DNA of 32,294 nt from Ralstonia sp. A12 (GTDB taxonomy: Bacteria > Pseudomonadota > Gammaproteobacteria > Burkholderiales > Burkholderiaceae), in contig NZ_JSZO01000031.1 of NCBI RefSeq assembly GCF_000801955.1, positions 1 to 32,294 on the forward strand, written 5' to 3'. Positions 1 to 7,351 of this stretch are shown piece by piece. Within the stretch, counting starts at the first letter, position 1; each line of letters starts with the position of its first letter. Below the pieces are notes generated by a model, which was given only the letters and a program-made list of their open reading frames with translations, searched no databases and was not told the origin of the DNA. The translations under genes were made by a program, and so were the position numbers.

Positions 1-1143
1 GAACGCAATCAACCCACCGGCAGCGAGCGGCATGTACGCCCACCCCCACTGGTGCGTCAAATCGAGCGTTGCGCCGAATGTCATTGGCGCAAGCGCACCA
101 GCGCCGAACCCCAGAATCGATCGGACGCCCATAACGCGTCCGAGGTAGGCTGCCGGCACCTCGTCAGTCATGGCCGCTGAAAGCACGCCCGAGTCTGCCA
201 GAATGAAGAAGCTGCCGATGGCCGCCAACGCGATCACCCACCCGGCGCCCCAGTGCGCGGACCAGCCGATCAGCATGGAGCACAGGGCACCCATGCCGCC
301 AACGTACATCAGCACACGCGATCGACCCCATCGATCCGACAGCGCACCCACAACGCCAGTAGCGATCATGCCCGACAGGTGCACCGCGCCACCCACGATC
401 AGGCTGGTGGTCATTGCGCCCCAACCAGACGGCTGAAGTGCTGTCGCCAGCAGCATTGGTGTCCACGCCCAGTTGCCTAACAGTTCCCAGCAATGGGCAA
501 CATACCCAACCAGCAGGCATAAAGACGTCGGTCCAAATATGCTCTTCCATTGCATCGGCGCGGAAGATGACGGCGCGTCATGCTTGCTTCGTCGGTTCTC
601 CACGCCTTTAAGGCTGAACTGGCCAATCATCGCACCGGCCAAGGCCCCCATGGCGCAGATGGAAAAGCCCGCCGTAGGGCCATAGGACTTGGCTACCCAC
701 ATCGATAGCGAGACGGAAAGAAGATAGCCGAACGAACCGGCTGCCAGCATCTGCCCCATTGCCCGACCTAGTTTCGCCGGCGGGCTCAGGTCGGCAGTCA
801 GGAGCAACGCCGGTGTGTAGGCGCCGCCTTGCGTGAGCCCTACGAATACGATCAGGATCAACACGGCATGTGGGGATCGCGCAAAGATCGCGAAGACAAT
901 CAGCGCTGCGGCACCAGCCCATGTGCAGAACAGATACATGCGCTTGGCACCCAGGCTGTCGGAAAGCCACGACGCCACAAGCAGCGCCAAGGCGTTGGAC
1001 AGATTGAACGCTGTTTGGATAGTGCCGGCGGTCGTTGCGTCCATGTGCCAGACAGAACGCAGCACGGGCAATGCACCCGCAAATGCCATCGTGCCCATGC
1101 AGGTACCCGCACGGCCGATGCATAGAAGCAATTGACGATTCAT
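1..1143 (-). CDS. MFS permease, candidate organosulfur-acid transporter (C-terminus cut by window edge)
   Basis: Major facilitator superfamily proton-coupled permease of the inner membrane. The frame is open from the ATG at 1143 to the window edge, giving 381 residues without a stop, so about one or two helices are missing. Two MFS loop motifs sit where expected: SDSLGAKR (residues 61-68, between TM2 and TM3) and SDRWGRSR (269-276, the equivalent loop of the second half). They are separated by a charged central loop near 178-200. A GAGGC ribosome site precedes the ATG. It is the third gene of the act-acd operon, 122 bp after acd, with no clear terminator between. Inference: it moves 3-sulfinopropionate, 3-mercaptopropionate or a related thio-acid. 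The direction and substrate cannot be read from sequence. Family confidence is high, substrate confidence low. Confidence 0.85.
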   Translation of the reverse strand, partial: MNRQLLLCIGRAGTCMGTMAFAGALPVLRSVWHMDATTAGTIQTAFNLSNALALLVASWLSDSLGAKRMYLFCTWAGAAALIVFAIFARSPHAVLILIVFVGLTQGGAYTPALLLTADLSPPAKLGRAMGQMLAAGSFGYLLSVSLSMWVAKSYGPTAGFSICAMGALAGAMIGQFSLKGVENRRSKHDAPSSSAPMQWKSIFGPTSLCLLVGYVAHCWELLGNWAWTPMLLATALQPSGWGAMTTSLIVGGAVHLSGMIATGVVGALSDRWGRSRVLMYVGGMGALCSMLIGWSAHWGAGWVIALAAIGSFFILADSGVLSAAMTDEVPAAYLGRVMGVRSILGFGAGALAPMTFGATLDLTHQWGWAYMPLAAGGLIAF

Positions 1144-1265
1144 GTGTGCCTCGCCAGGGTCGAGCGCCCCGGTCGTAGAAGAATGCAACAGATGGAGAGA
1201 ATGGGAGGCACGGTGATTTTCTGACAGCGAGACACGTGGCCACGCGTCTCGCAACTCAGACCAAC

Positions 1266-2471
1266 TCAGGCTGGCTTGCCCTGTGCCGCTTTCAGATAGC
1301 CATCGCGCGTCTGCGGCAGCTTCATGCCAAGCAGCGTTGCGGCAACCTGCGTACGCAGGATTTGCGCCGTACCCCCGGCGATGGTGAACATGCGCGCGTC
1401 ACGCACATGCCGCTCCATCGCGTTGTGACGCCCATAACCGGACGACCCGTAGAACTGCAGGGCGTCGTTGGTGACCTTGTTGGCCGTTTCAGCCGCAAAG
1501 ATCTTGGCCCGCGCCGCCTTGTCGATGTCCGGGAATTCCGCGCCGCTGCAAGCTGCGGAACGAAGCAGCAATCGCGCCGCCTCCAGCTGCATCGACATAT
1601 CGGCCAGCATCCACTGCAGGCCCTGAAACTCAGCAATGGGCCGGCCGAACTGGTGCCGAGATTTCAGGTACGCCATACCTTCCTCAAACGCGCCTTGCGC
1701 GATACCCAGCGCCACCGTGCCCGCACCGACCCGCTGCGCGTTGTATGCCGTCATGAGGGACGCGAAACCGCGCTTCAGGCCACCAGGAGGCATCAGGAGC
1801 ATCGACCTGTGCACCTTGAGGTCGCGGAATTCCAGATGGGTTTCGGGAATGCCACGCACCCCCATCGCGTAGAGCCTGCGGCCTACCACCAGTTCGGCAG
1901 GTGTATTGCCATCACGCACACAGATGAAGGCGCCAATGCCTTGCTCCACACCGTCGTCAAACACACGCGCGAAGATCAGGTGCAGTTTCGATACGCCACC
2001 GCCAGTGATCCAGTACTTCTCGCCGTTGAGGATGTAGTCATCCCCTTTCTTGTCGGCTCGCGTGGTCATCTCACTGGCGGCGCTACCCGCGTTGGGCTCG
2101 GAGATGCAGATGGCGGGCTTGTCTCCTGCCAGCACAAGGTCCGCTGCGAGCTTCAGTTGTTCCTGCGTTCCGTACTTGGCGATGGCGCCGATTGCGCCCA
2201 TGTTCGCCTCGACCGTGATGCGGCCCATGGCGGCACATGCCTTGGCCATCTCCTCAATGACGATCACCGTGTCAAGGTAAGAAAGGCCACGCCCGCCCAG
2301 GCTCTTTGGCAGCGTCATAGCCATGAACCCTGTGTCGCGCAGTGCTGCGACGTTGTCCCATGGATACTGTTCCGTGAGGTCGGTATTGGCGGCAGTGGGT
2401 GCGAACACCGATTGAGCCAGTTCGCGCGCTTGGGCCTGCAGGGTCAATTGTTCGGGGGTAAGGTCGTACAT
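1266..2471 (-). CDS. acd: 3-sulfinopropanoyl-CoA desulfinase (acyl-CoA dehydrogenase fold)
   Basis: A 401-residue acyl-CoA dehydrogenase-fold flavoprotein, but with the marks of the desulfinase AcdDPN7 of Advenella mimigardefordensis rather than a dehydrogenase. In the described AcdDPN7, Arg84 is the key residue, and the two positions that could hold a dehydrogenase catalytic base (246 and 366) are Gln and Gly. Counting residues here gives exactly Arg84 (AMGR), Gln246 (YNAQR) and Gly366 (TIAGGTAQ, where dehydrogenases have YEGT). Other family motifs are intact: the ISEPNAGS FAD loop (124-131), WITGGG (154-159) and QFYGSSGYGR (339-348). Expected reaction: 3-sulfinopropanoyl-CoA + H2O to propanoyl-CoA + sulfite. 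The ATG at 2471 follows AGGAGA and lies 8 bp after act, so the two are co-transcribed. A dehydrogenase role is unlikely because the catalytic base is absent. Confidence 0.92.
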   Translation of the reverse strand: MYDLTPEQLTLQAQARELAQSVFAPTAANTDLTEQYPWDNVAALRDTGFMAMTLPKSLGGRGLSYLDTVIVIEEMAKACAAMGRITVEANMGAIGAIAKYGTQEQLKLAADLVLAGDKPAICISEPNAGSAASEMTTRADKKGDDYILNGEKYWITGGGVSKLHLIFARVFDDGVEQGIGAFICVRDGNTPAELVVGRRLYAMGVRGIPETHLEFRDLKVHRSMLLMPPGGLKRGFASLMTAYNAQRVGAGTVALGIAQGAFEEGMAYLKSRHQFGRPIAEFQGLQWMLADMSMQLEAARLLLRSAACSGAEFPDIDKAARAKIFAAETANKVTNDALQFYGSSGYGRHNAMERHVRDARMFTIAGGTAQILRTQVAATLLGMKLPQTRDGYLKAAQGKPA

Positions 2472-2479
2472 GTCGTCTC

Positions 2480-3679
2480 CTAGAGCGTTTTATTGTTTCC
2501 AAGCCAATCCGTCAGCACTTCGGCTGCATGCTCGTTGAGCTGTGGTGGCGGCCGCCTGTAGCTCGGCGGCGTTGCCGACATGCGCAGCGGGTTCGCCAAG
2601 AGGCGAATTTCCCCATCCATTGCCCATTCACATGGCATATGCAACTCCGCACCGCGCGCTTTGACATGCGGATCGGCAAATACGTCTTCCAGGTCGTTGA
2701 CGGGCCCGCACGGCACGCCAACCGCTTCGAGCTCGCGAAGCCATGTCGCGCGAGGTCGCGTTCTCAGTACGTTGTCGACCAAGTCGCACAGTACGGCTCG
2801 ATTGCGGATTCGCATCGGGTTGGTCGCATAGCGCTCGTCGGATGCAAGTTCGTCTATCCCCGCGACCTCACAGAACCTCCAAAACTGAGCGTCGTTTCCG
2901 ACGGCAAGAATCATCGGTGCATCTGCCGTCGAGAACACCTGGTACGGAACGATATTCGGATGACCGTTACCCAGGCGGGTTGGCAGCTTCTTGTCGGCTA
3001 GGTAATTCGTGCCGGCATTGACGAGCCAAGCGATCTGCGTATCAAGCAGGGAAATATCGATATGTTGGCCTTCACCCATGCGTTCGCGGTGTTGGAGCGC
3101 CGCGAGGATACCGACGGTGGCGTACATGCCAGTCATGACATCCGCGATCCCAACGCCCACTTTCATCGGTTCGCCGTTTGGCACACCAGTCAGGCTCATG
3201 ATGCCGCCCATGCCCTGGATCAAAAAGTCATAGCCAGGTCGGCTGGCGTAGGGCCCTGTCTGCCCGAAACCCGTGACAGAGCAATAAATGAGGCCCGGAT
3301 ATCGGTCCTTGATCTGCTCGTACGCCAGGCCGTACTTGGCCAAGCCGCCGACCTTGTAGTTCTCCACCAGGACATCCGCCTGCGCAATCAACCGATGCAC
3401 GAGCTCACGACCAGAGTCAGACCCGATGTCGATGGCAATCGATCGCTTGTTTCGATTGGCGGCGAGGTAGTAGGCGCTTTCCTCCGTTTCCTCGCCCGAC
3501 GTTCCACGTACATAAGGCGGGCCCCATTTGCGTGTGTCGTCGCCCTCGTCCGGTTTTTCCACCTTGACGACATCCGCTCCAAGATCACCAAGAAGCTGGG
3601 CCGCGCTGGGCCCAGCCAGGATGCGAGAGAGATCGAGGACCTTGATTCCAGCCAGTGCAGTCTTCCGTTGAGCGTTCAT
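2480..3679 (-). CDS. act: Class III CoA-transferase, probable succinyl-CoA:3-sulfinopropionate CoA-transferase
   Basis: A 399-residue CaiB/BaiF (class III, formyl-CoA transferase) family protein. The N-terminus GIKVLDLSRILAGP (11-24), the DLGADVVKVE strand (32-41), VENYKVGG (105-112) and the probable catalytic Asp180 in GIADVMTG are all present. Class III enzymes swap CoA between acids through an aspartyl-CoA anhydride. ActTBEA6 of Variovorax paradoxus activates 3-sulfinopropionate with succinyl-CoA, and the immediate fusion of this gene to a desulfinase argues for the same donor and acceptor. I chose the ATG at 3679. An in-frame GTG at 3739 would add 20 residues (MVAGARHSRA...) that do not match the family. 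This ATG overlaps the stop of an upstream leader ORF as ATGA. Substrate assignment rests on context, not on residues. Confidence 0.85.
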   Translation of the reverse strand: MNAQRKTALAGIKVLDLSRILAGPSAAQLLGDLGADVVKVEKPDEGDDTRKWGPPYVRGTSGEETEESAYYLAANRNKRSIAIDIGSDSGRELVHRLIAQADVLVENYKVGGLAKYGLAYEQIKDRYPGLIYCSVTGFGQTGPYASRPGYDFLIQGMGGIMSLTGVPNGEPMKVGVGIADVMTGMYATVGILAALQHRERMGEGQHIDISLLDTQIAWLVNAGTNYLADKKLPTRLGNGHPNIVPYQVFSTADAPMILAVGNDAQFWRFCEVAGIDELASDERYATNPMRIRNRAVLCDLVDNVLRTRPRATWLRELEAVGVPCGPVNDLEDVFADPHVKARGAELHMPCEWAMDGEIRLLANPLRMSATPPSYRRPPPQLNEHAAEVLTDWLGNNKTL

Positions 3680-3768
3680 GCGACACCACCGCCGACGAGT
3701 CCGGTCCACCGCACGCGAATGGCGTGCTCCAGCGACCACGAAACATATAAGCAGCTAAGGGCTTTCAT
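3676..3768 (-). CDS. Putative 30-residue leader ORF translationally coupled to act
   Basis: A short frame of 30 codons, beginning MKALSCLYVSW and ending GLVGGGVA. It starts at an ATG preceded by a near-perfect Shine-Dalgarno (AGGAGG, 3774-3779 on the opposite strand sense), far stronger than anything before the act ATG. Its TGA overlaps the act ATG as ATGA, the standard geometry for translational coupling. The predicted promoter start point near 3794 lies just upstream. The peptide resembles nothing I know. It may only load ribosomes for act, or it may be a regulatory leader. The alternative is that it is chance. Confidence 0.45.
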   Translation of the reverse strand: MKALSCLYVSWSLEHAIRVRWTGLVGGGVA

Positions 3769-3800
3769 TGCCTTCCTCCTCACAACATGACTTTTGAGAC

Positions 3801-3846
3801 ACTCTAAACTTCACGTCCCGCACTCACAATTGAAACTGATTTCAAT
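3801..3846 (-). promoter_or_regulatory. Operator-promoter of the act-acd-MFS operon
   Basis: The 18-bp perfect inverted repeat ATTGAAA-N4-TTTCAAT lies at 3829-3846. Read on the minus strand, its 16-bp core is followed at once by -35 TTGTGA (3829-3824), a 17-bp spacer and -10 TAGAGT (3806-3801). The repeat would be centred near -43, where an activator contacts RNA polymerase. The same arrangement occurs before mdo and before the thioesterase gene. Confidence 0.65.
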
Positions 3847-3889
3847 CCAAGGGCGAGCGTTTGATTTGGCCTATATCGACCTCACGTGC

Positions 3890-5116
3890 TCAGCGCTGCG
3901 CAAGCGCCTTGGAGATGCGATCAATTGCGAGGTCCACCGTCTGGCGCGAGCAGCCGAGATTTACCCGCATGAACCCATGGCCTTCGACACCAAACTTAGG
4001 CCCTTTGTCCAGCCATAATCGGCCCTCTACGAGCATGAAGTCTTCCAGCTGTTCCGGCGTCATTCCGAGTGCCCGGCAGTCGATCCAGGCGAGATAGAGC
4101 GCCTCCATATCGATCACCTTCAAGCCGGCATCGAGCGCGTTGATGCGCTCGGCAAAATGGCGCTGATTCTGCGCGATATAGGCGACGAGTTCGTCCACCC
4201 ATTCGGCCCCGTGTGTAAAGGCGGCTTCGGTTGCTACCATGCCGAGCAAGTTGAGGCGGGTGTTGTGGTTTCTGTCGATGCTCCGGATGACTTCGTCTCG
4301 CTTGACCTTGTCGGCAATGAACATGTTGCCGCACTGCAGCCCAGCAAGATTGAACGTTTTGCTCGCTGACGTGCACGTGATGCTGTTGTGGGCGAATCGT
4401 CTGTCGAGTGAAGCGAACGGCGTGTGCTTCCTTCCCGCACCGAAAATAAAGTCGCAATGAATTTCGTCGGCGATCACCAGCGCCCCGTGGTTCAGACAGA
4501 TCTCGCCCATCGTGCGCAGTTCGTCCTCGGTCCACACGTTGCCCGTTGGGTTGTGCGGGTTGGAGAGGATAAAGATCTTGGTGTTGTCCCGAATCGCGTT
4601 CTCGAAAACCTTTGCATCGAAGCGATACCGTTCGCCATCAAACTGCAGCGGCGCCGTGGTCACGTGTCGGCCGTTGATCACCACGTCATGGTGAAAGTGC
4701 ACGTAGACCGGCGGTTGGATCAGCACCGAGTCACCTGGCTGCGAAAACGCCTGCACGATTGTTTTGAGCGCCGCTATCACACTGGCAACCGGAACCACCC
4801 AGCCCGGAGGTACGTCCCAACCGAATCGCTTTTGTTGCCACCCAATGACGGCATCCACATAACCCTTGGTCATGCCCGCCACGTATCCATAAACGCCGTG
4901 CGAAACGGCTTCATGTAGCGCATCGATGACCGCAGGTGGTGATTTGAAATCCATGTCCGCCACCCACATGGGCAACGGCTTGGCCTGAGCCTGGACATCC
5001 GTCATGGCGCCAGTGGGATCACCCCACTTGAGTGAATTGCTACGGCTGCGGTCGACCACGGTGTCGAAATCAAACCGGGTCTTGCTTATCGGCAACACGC
5101 TTGGATTCTGAGTCAT
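3890..5116 (-). CDS. PLP-dependent C-S lyase, MalY/PatB family
   Basis: A 408-residue fold-type I aminotransferase-like enzyme of the MalY/PatB cystathionine beta-lyase group, cytoplasmic. Visible marks are MWVADMDFKSPPAV (50-63), SNPHNPTGNVW (185-195) with the PLP-contacting Asn189, Asp217 in IADEIH for the pyridine nitrogen, the Schiff-base Lys253 in TSASKTFNLAGLQ, and the C-terminal carboxylate-binding region MRVNLGCSR. Such enzymes cleave the C-S bond of cysteine thioethers to a thiol, pyruvate and ammonia. It lies 22 bp after the permease reading frames and is likely in one operon with them. In this locus a thioether that releases 3-mercaptopropionate is an attractive substrate (inference). 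Cystathionine or cysteine itself is the conservative alternative. Confidence 0.85.
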   Translation of the reverse strand: MTQNPSVLPISKTRFDFDTVVDRSRSNSLKWGDPTGAMTDVQAQAKPLPMWVADMDFKSPPAVIDALHEAVSHGVYGYVAGMTKGYVDAVIGWQQKRFGWDVPPGWVVPVASVIAALKTIVQAFSQPGDSVLIQPPVYVHFHHDVVINGRHVTTAPLQFDGERYRFDAKVFENAIRDNTKIFILSNPHNPTGNVWTEDELRTMGEICLNHGALVIADEIHCDFIFGAGRKHTPFASLDRRFAHNSITCTSASKTFNLAGLQCGNMFIADKVKRDEVIRSIDRNHNTRLNLLGMVATEAAFTHGAEWVDELVAYIAQNQRHFAERINALDAGLKVIDMEALYLAWIDCRALGMTPEQLEDFMLVEGRLWLDKGPKFGVEGHGFMRVNLGCSRQTVDLAIDRISKALAQR

Positions 5117-5138
5117 TGCCTTCTACCTCTTGTCCCGC

Positions 5139-5852
5139 TCAGTAGCCCATCGCCTTGAGCACGGGCGACAGACACACGATTACGCCAAACACGAACACGT
5201 ACCAAACCTTGGGAGAAACATATTTCCGGAGCACAGGCACCTTGTAGACCAGAACGCACGGAATGATGAACGACGCGATGCCGTAGATTGGCGACGCCAG
5301 TTGCTGCAGCAACAGGGTCGAGAAACGCGTCTGCACCCCGAACCAAAGGCCTAGCACAATGAATACGCAAACACCCGCAGATACCAGGAGTGCATTGACA
5401 CGCTCACGTGGAACGAAGCGCGTGAGGATGTTCATGACAACGCCCTTGATCGCCTCTTCGAACCCGAGATAGATGCCGAGAAAGGCCGTGAGGATGGCGA
5501 ATACGTTCAGCGCCGCAGTCATGTAGAGCACACCATCCCCATGGATCACGCTGCCCGCCAGCGCGAGTGCCGAGATGTTCTGCGCCTTGGCAGAGAGTGC
5601 TTGCTCGTGAGAGAGCGCAAAGGCGAACGACGTGGCAAAGAACAGGACAGCGCTAGCCAGAATTGCATACGCGATGCGATTGGCGCGGATGGCACGGTAC
5701 GTAGCGATGCGCGGATCCTTCTCCACCTTGCGGAAGGCAATGTTCATCGGACTTAGGATCTGCACGAACAGGATGGAGAACAACGTGAACGGCACCGTCA
5801 GGATGGTGTCGATCACGAAGCGCTTCACCTCAGGCAGCGGCGGCAGGTTCAT
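5139..5852 (-). pseudogene. CyuP/YhaO-like amino-acid permease, C-terminal half
   Basis: 237 residues from the ATG at 5852, beginning MNLPPLPEVKRFVIDTIL. It continues the HAAAP-family permease of the preceding frame: VPFTLFSILFVQILSPM, ALSHEQALSAKAQNISALAL, FAILTAFLGIYLGFEEA and a VYKVPVLRKY end all have counterparts in E. coli YhaO (CyuP), the cysteine importer. The ATG overlaps the TGA of the N-terminal frame as ATGA, and GGGA lies about 6 bp upstream, so reinitiation is conceivable. An upstream start at 5981 in this frame gives only out-of-frame junk. The simplest reading is one permease gene with a one-base deletion; a two-polypeptide permease is the alternative. Confidence 0.7.
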
Positions 5853-6427
5853 GCGGAGTCCCAATGGGGAATCATCACCACGCCCAGCAGCATGACGACA
5901 CCGAGTTTGAAGAGCACCAGCGGGCCAGACACTCTGAAGATCAGCTTCTCGCCCTGCGCGGCGACGAGGACCAGTAGACAAAGAATGGCCAACGAAAAGA
6001 ACGGGCTATCAGAGAGCAGCCCGGACGTCACGCCGAAGCTCTGCAGATACTTGGCCGTATCAAAGGTCACCGCCAGGGAGTAAGTGAGCATGCCCTTGAG
6101 CTGCATGAAGAAGTACACCACCGCCAGAAAGATGCCCCAGTTCTTTCCGAAGTACTGCGTGATGATGCCGGCGTAGTTCTCGCACTCCGTGCTGCCCGAC
6201 AACGTCTGCAGATACAGCTCTTGCATCATGTACAGCGCCGGATACGCCAGCGCCACTGAAGCAGCAAACACCCACACGCCCGTAATACCGACCTGCACCG
6301 GCAGGAAAACGATGCCGGCGCCGATGGCCATACCGATGCACAGGATCACCCAACCCACGTCGTAGCTAGTGAACGGTACGTCCCGCACCGGTCCAGATGA
6401 GGTGTTCAACTCCGCGTAAGTACGCAA
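5849..6427 (-). pseudogene. CyuP/YhaO-like amino-acid permease, N-terminal half
   Basis: 192 residues starting at a TTG (6427) with a good AAGGAG site 6 bp before it. HAAAP-family motifs are clear: YDVGWVILCIGMAIGAGIVF (22-41), LPVQVGITGVWVF, YFGKNWGIF, FGVTSGLLSDSPFFSLAI and GEKLIFRVSGP. All match the E. coli YhaO/CyuP pattern, in which the chain continues unbroken to about 440 residues. Here the frame stops right after MIPHWDSA, at a loop, and the remaining helices continue in the -1 frame. The pair forms an operon with the C-S lyase, the same logic as E. coli cyuP-cyuA (cysteine import plus desulfuration). No TTGAW-N6-TTCAA operator is seen upstream. Confidence 0.72.
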
Positions 6428-6508
6428 GCTTGTCTCCTTGTTGATGGGCGCAAAGGCGCGCGCGAACGCGACAAGGCGCTCCGACGTTTTATCGTTCTTG
6501 TGATGGCG

Positions 6509-6562
6509 AGGCCCGGTGCCTCAACAGCAGTGGTGAGACCCCTCCCGCGATACCGGGAAGGG
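6509..6562. other. Two hairpins between thioesterase and permease genes
   Basis: GAGGC-N5-GCCTC (6509-6523) and a near-perfect CCCTCCCG-N6-CGGGAAGGG stem with one bulge (6540-6562). Neither is followed by a T-run on the minus strand, so they are not canonical intrinsic terminators. They may protect mRNA ends or separate the two minus-strand transcription units. Confidence 0.35.
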
Positions 6563-6581
6563 CAGGAACGTCAGGTGCAGG

Positions 6582-7055
6582 TCAGCTGTGCGCGTGGTCC
6601 TGCAGTCGAATGGCCAGCATCTCGCCGACAGCGCAGGTCTGTTCGCCTGCGGTCAGCTCCAGGTCGATCCACGCCTTTCGCCCCTCAAGTGAACGAAGGC
6701 GGCCTGTAATGACGAGCTCAACGCCCAACGGCGTTGGCTGCTTGAAGGCGACCTTCAAAGAAGCTGTTACGAATCGAATCGGCTCCGAACCTTCGCCCAC
6801 TTGCCGCCCTTCTTTCTGGTAGGCGAAAGCCGCTGCGGATGCCGCGCCATGGCAATCGAGAAGCGAGGCAATCATCCCGCCATAAACATGATCGGGAACG
6901 CCCCCGCTGTACCGAACATCGGGTGTGAACCTAGCCACCGTCTGCTCCCCAACGAGATAGCTCTTCAGGTGATGACCGTGTGGGTTGCGCGCGCCGCAGC
7001 CGTAGCAGTGCGCAAACTCCGGCGGGTAGACGTCTTGTATGGCGGGTGCGGGCAT
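6582..7055 (-). CDS. Hotdog-fold acyl-CoA thioesterase, PaaI-like
   Basis: 157 residues of the hotdog thioesterase superfamily. The central helix motif HVYGGMIASLLDCHGA (56-71) carries the usual HGG-type pattern and the acidic residue Asp67 expected for thioester hydrolysis. A CYGCGARNPHG segment (17-27) is typical of a PaaI-like subgroup. The ATG at 7055 follows AGGAGA. It is transcribed divergently from the LysR gene and is preceded by the same operator-promoter arrangement as act and mdo. It therefore probably belongs to the thiol-acid regulon, perhaps hydrolysing stalled CoA thioesters such as 3-mercaptopropionyl-CoA or recycling CoA. The substrate is inferred only from position. Confidence 0.8.
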   Translation of the reverse strand: MPAPAIQDVYPPEFAHCYGCGARNPHGHHLKSYLVGEQTVARFTPDVRYSGGVPDHVYGGMIASLLDCHGAASAAAFAYQKEGRQVGEGSEPIRFVTASLKVAFKQPTPLGVELVITGRLRSLEGRKAWIDLELTAGEQTCAVGEMLAIRLQDHAHS

Positions 7056-7149
7056 CGCTTTGTCTCCTCGTCGGAGCCTGAGATGCTAACGATCAACAGG
7101 AAAACAGTTGACATCGTTCTCATCCCGCTCCGCTCTTGAACTTGGATTT

Positions 7150-7195
7150 ATCGTATTACTTCATCAAGTTCATGAACAATTGAAATTCACATCAA
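7150..7195 (-). promoter_or_regulatory. Operator-promoter of the thioesterase gene
   Basis: Read on the minus strand, TTGATGTGAATTTCAA (7195-7180) abuts -35 TTGTTC (7179-7174). An 18-bp spacer and -10 TACGAT (7155-7150) follow. A perfect GTTCATGAAC palindrome (7168-7177) overlaps the -35. The left half has one mismatch to the TTGAA/TTCAA symmetry. The site could also control the divergent LysR gene. Confidence 0.5.
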
Positions 7196-7351
7196 CTCCC
7201 ACACACTGCCGAGCGCATCATGCCAGCACGCCCATTCGGCAAAACGGTTCTTGTGCTGAGGCAATGATTTGCCCACGTGACAGTGCTTGCCCTGGTGCGA
7301 CGCTGCCAATACGATGTTCATGCAGCCGCATAAAACTTGAGGAAAAATTCA

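Noticed and set aside
608-1243. 211-codon minus-strand frame near the left end
   Set aside because: It is out of frame with the MFS permease that occupies 1-1143 and has a Cys/Arg-rich, non-protein-like composition.
1236-2483. 415-codon plus-strand open frame opposite acd
   Set aside because: It mirrors the codon structure of acd, has no family resemblance and is rich in Arg/His. The minus-strand desulfinase explains the DNA.
3062-3790. 242-codon plus-strand frame opposite act
   Set aside because: Shadow of the CoA-transferase; no motifs and no ribosome site.
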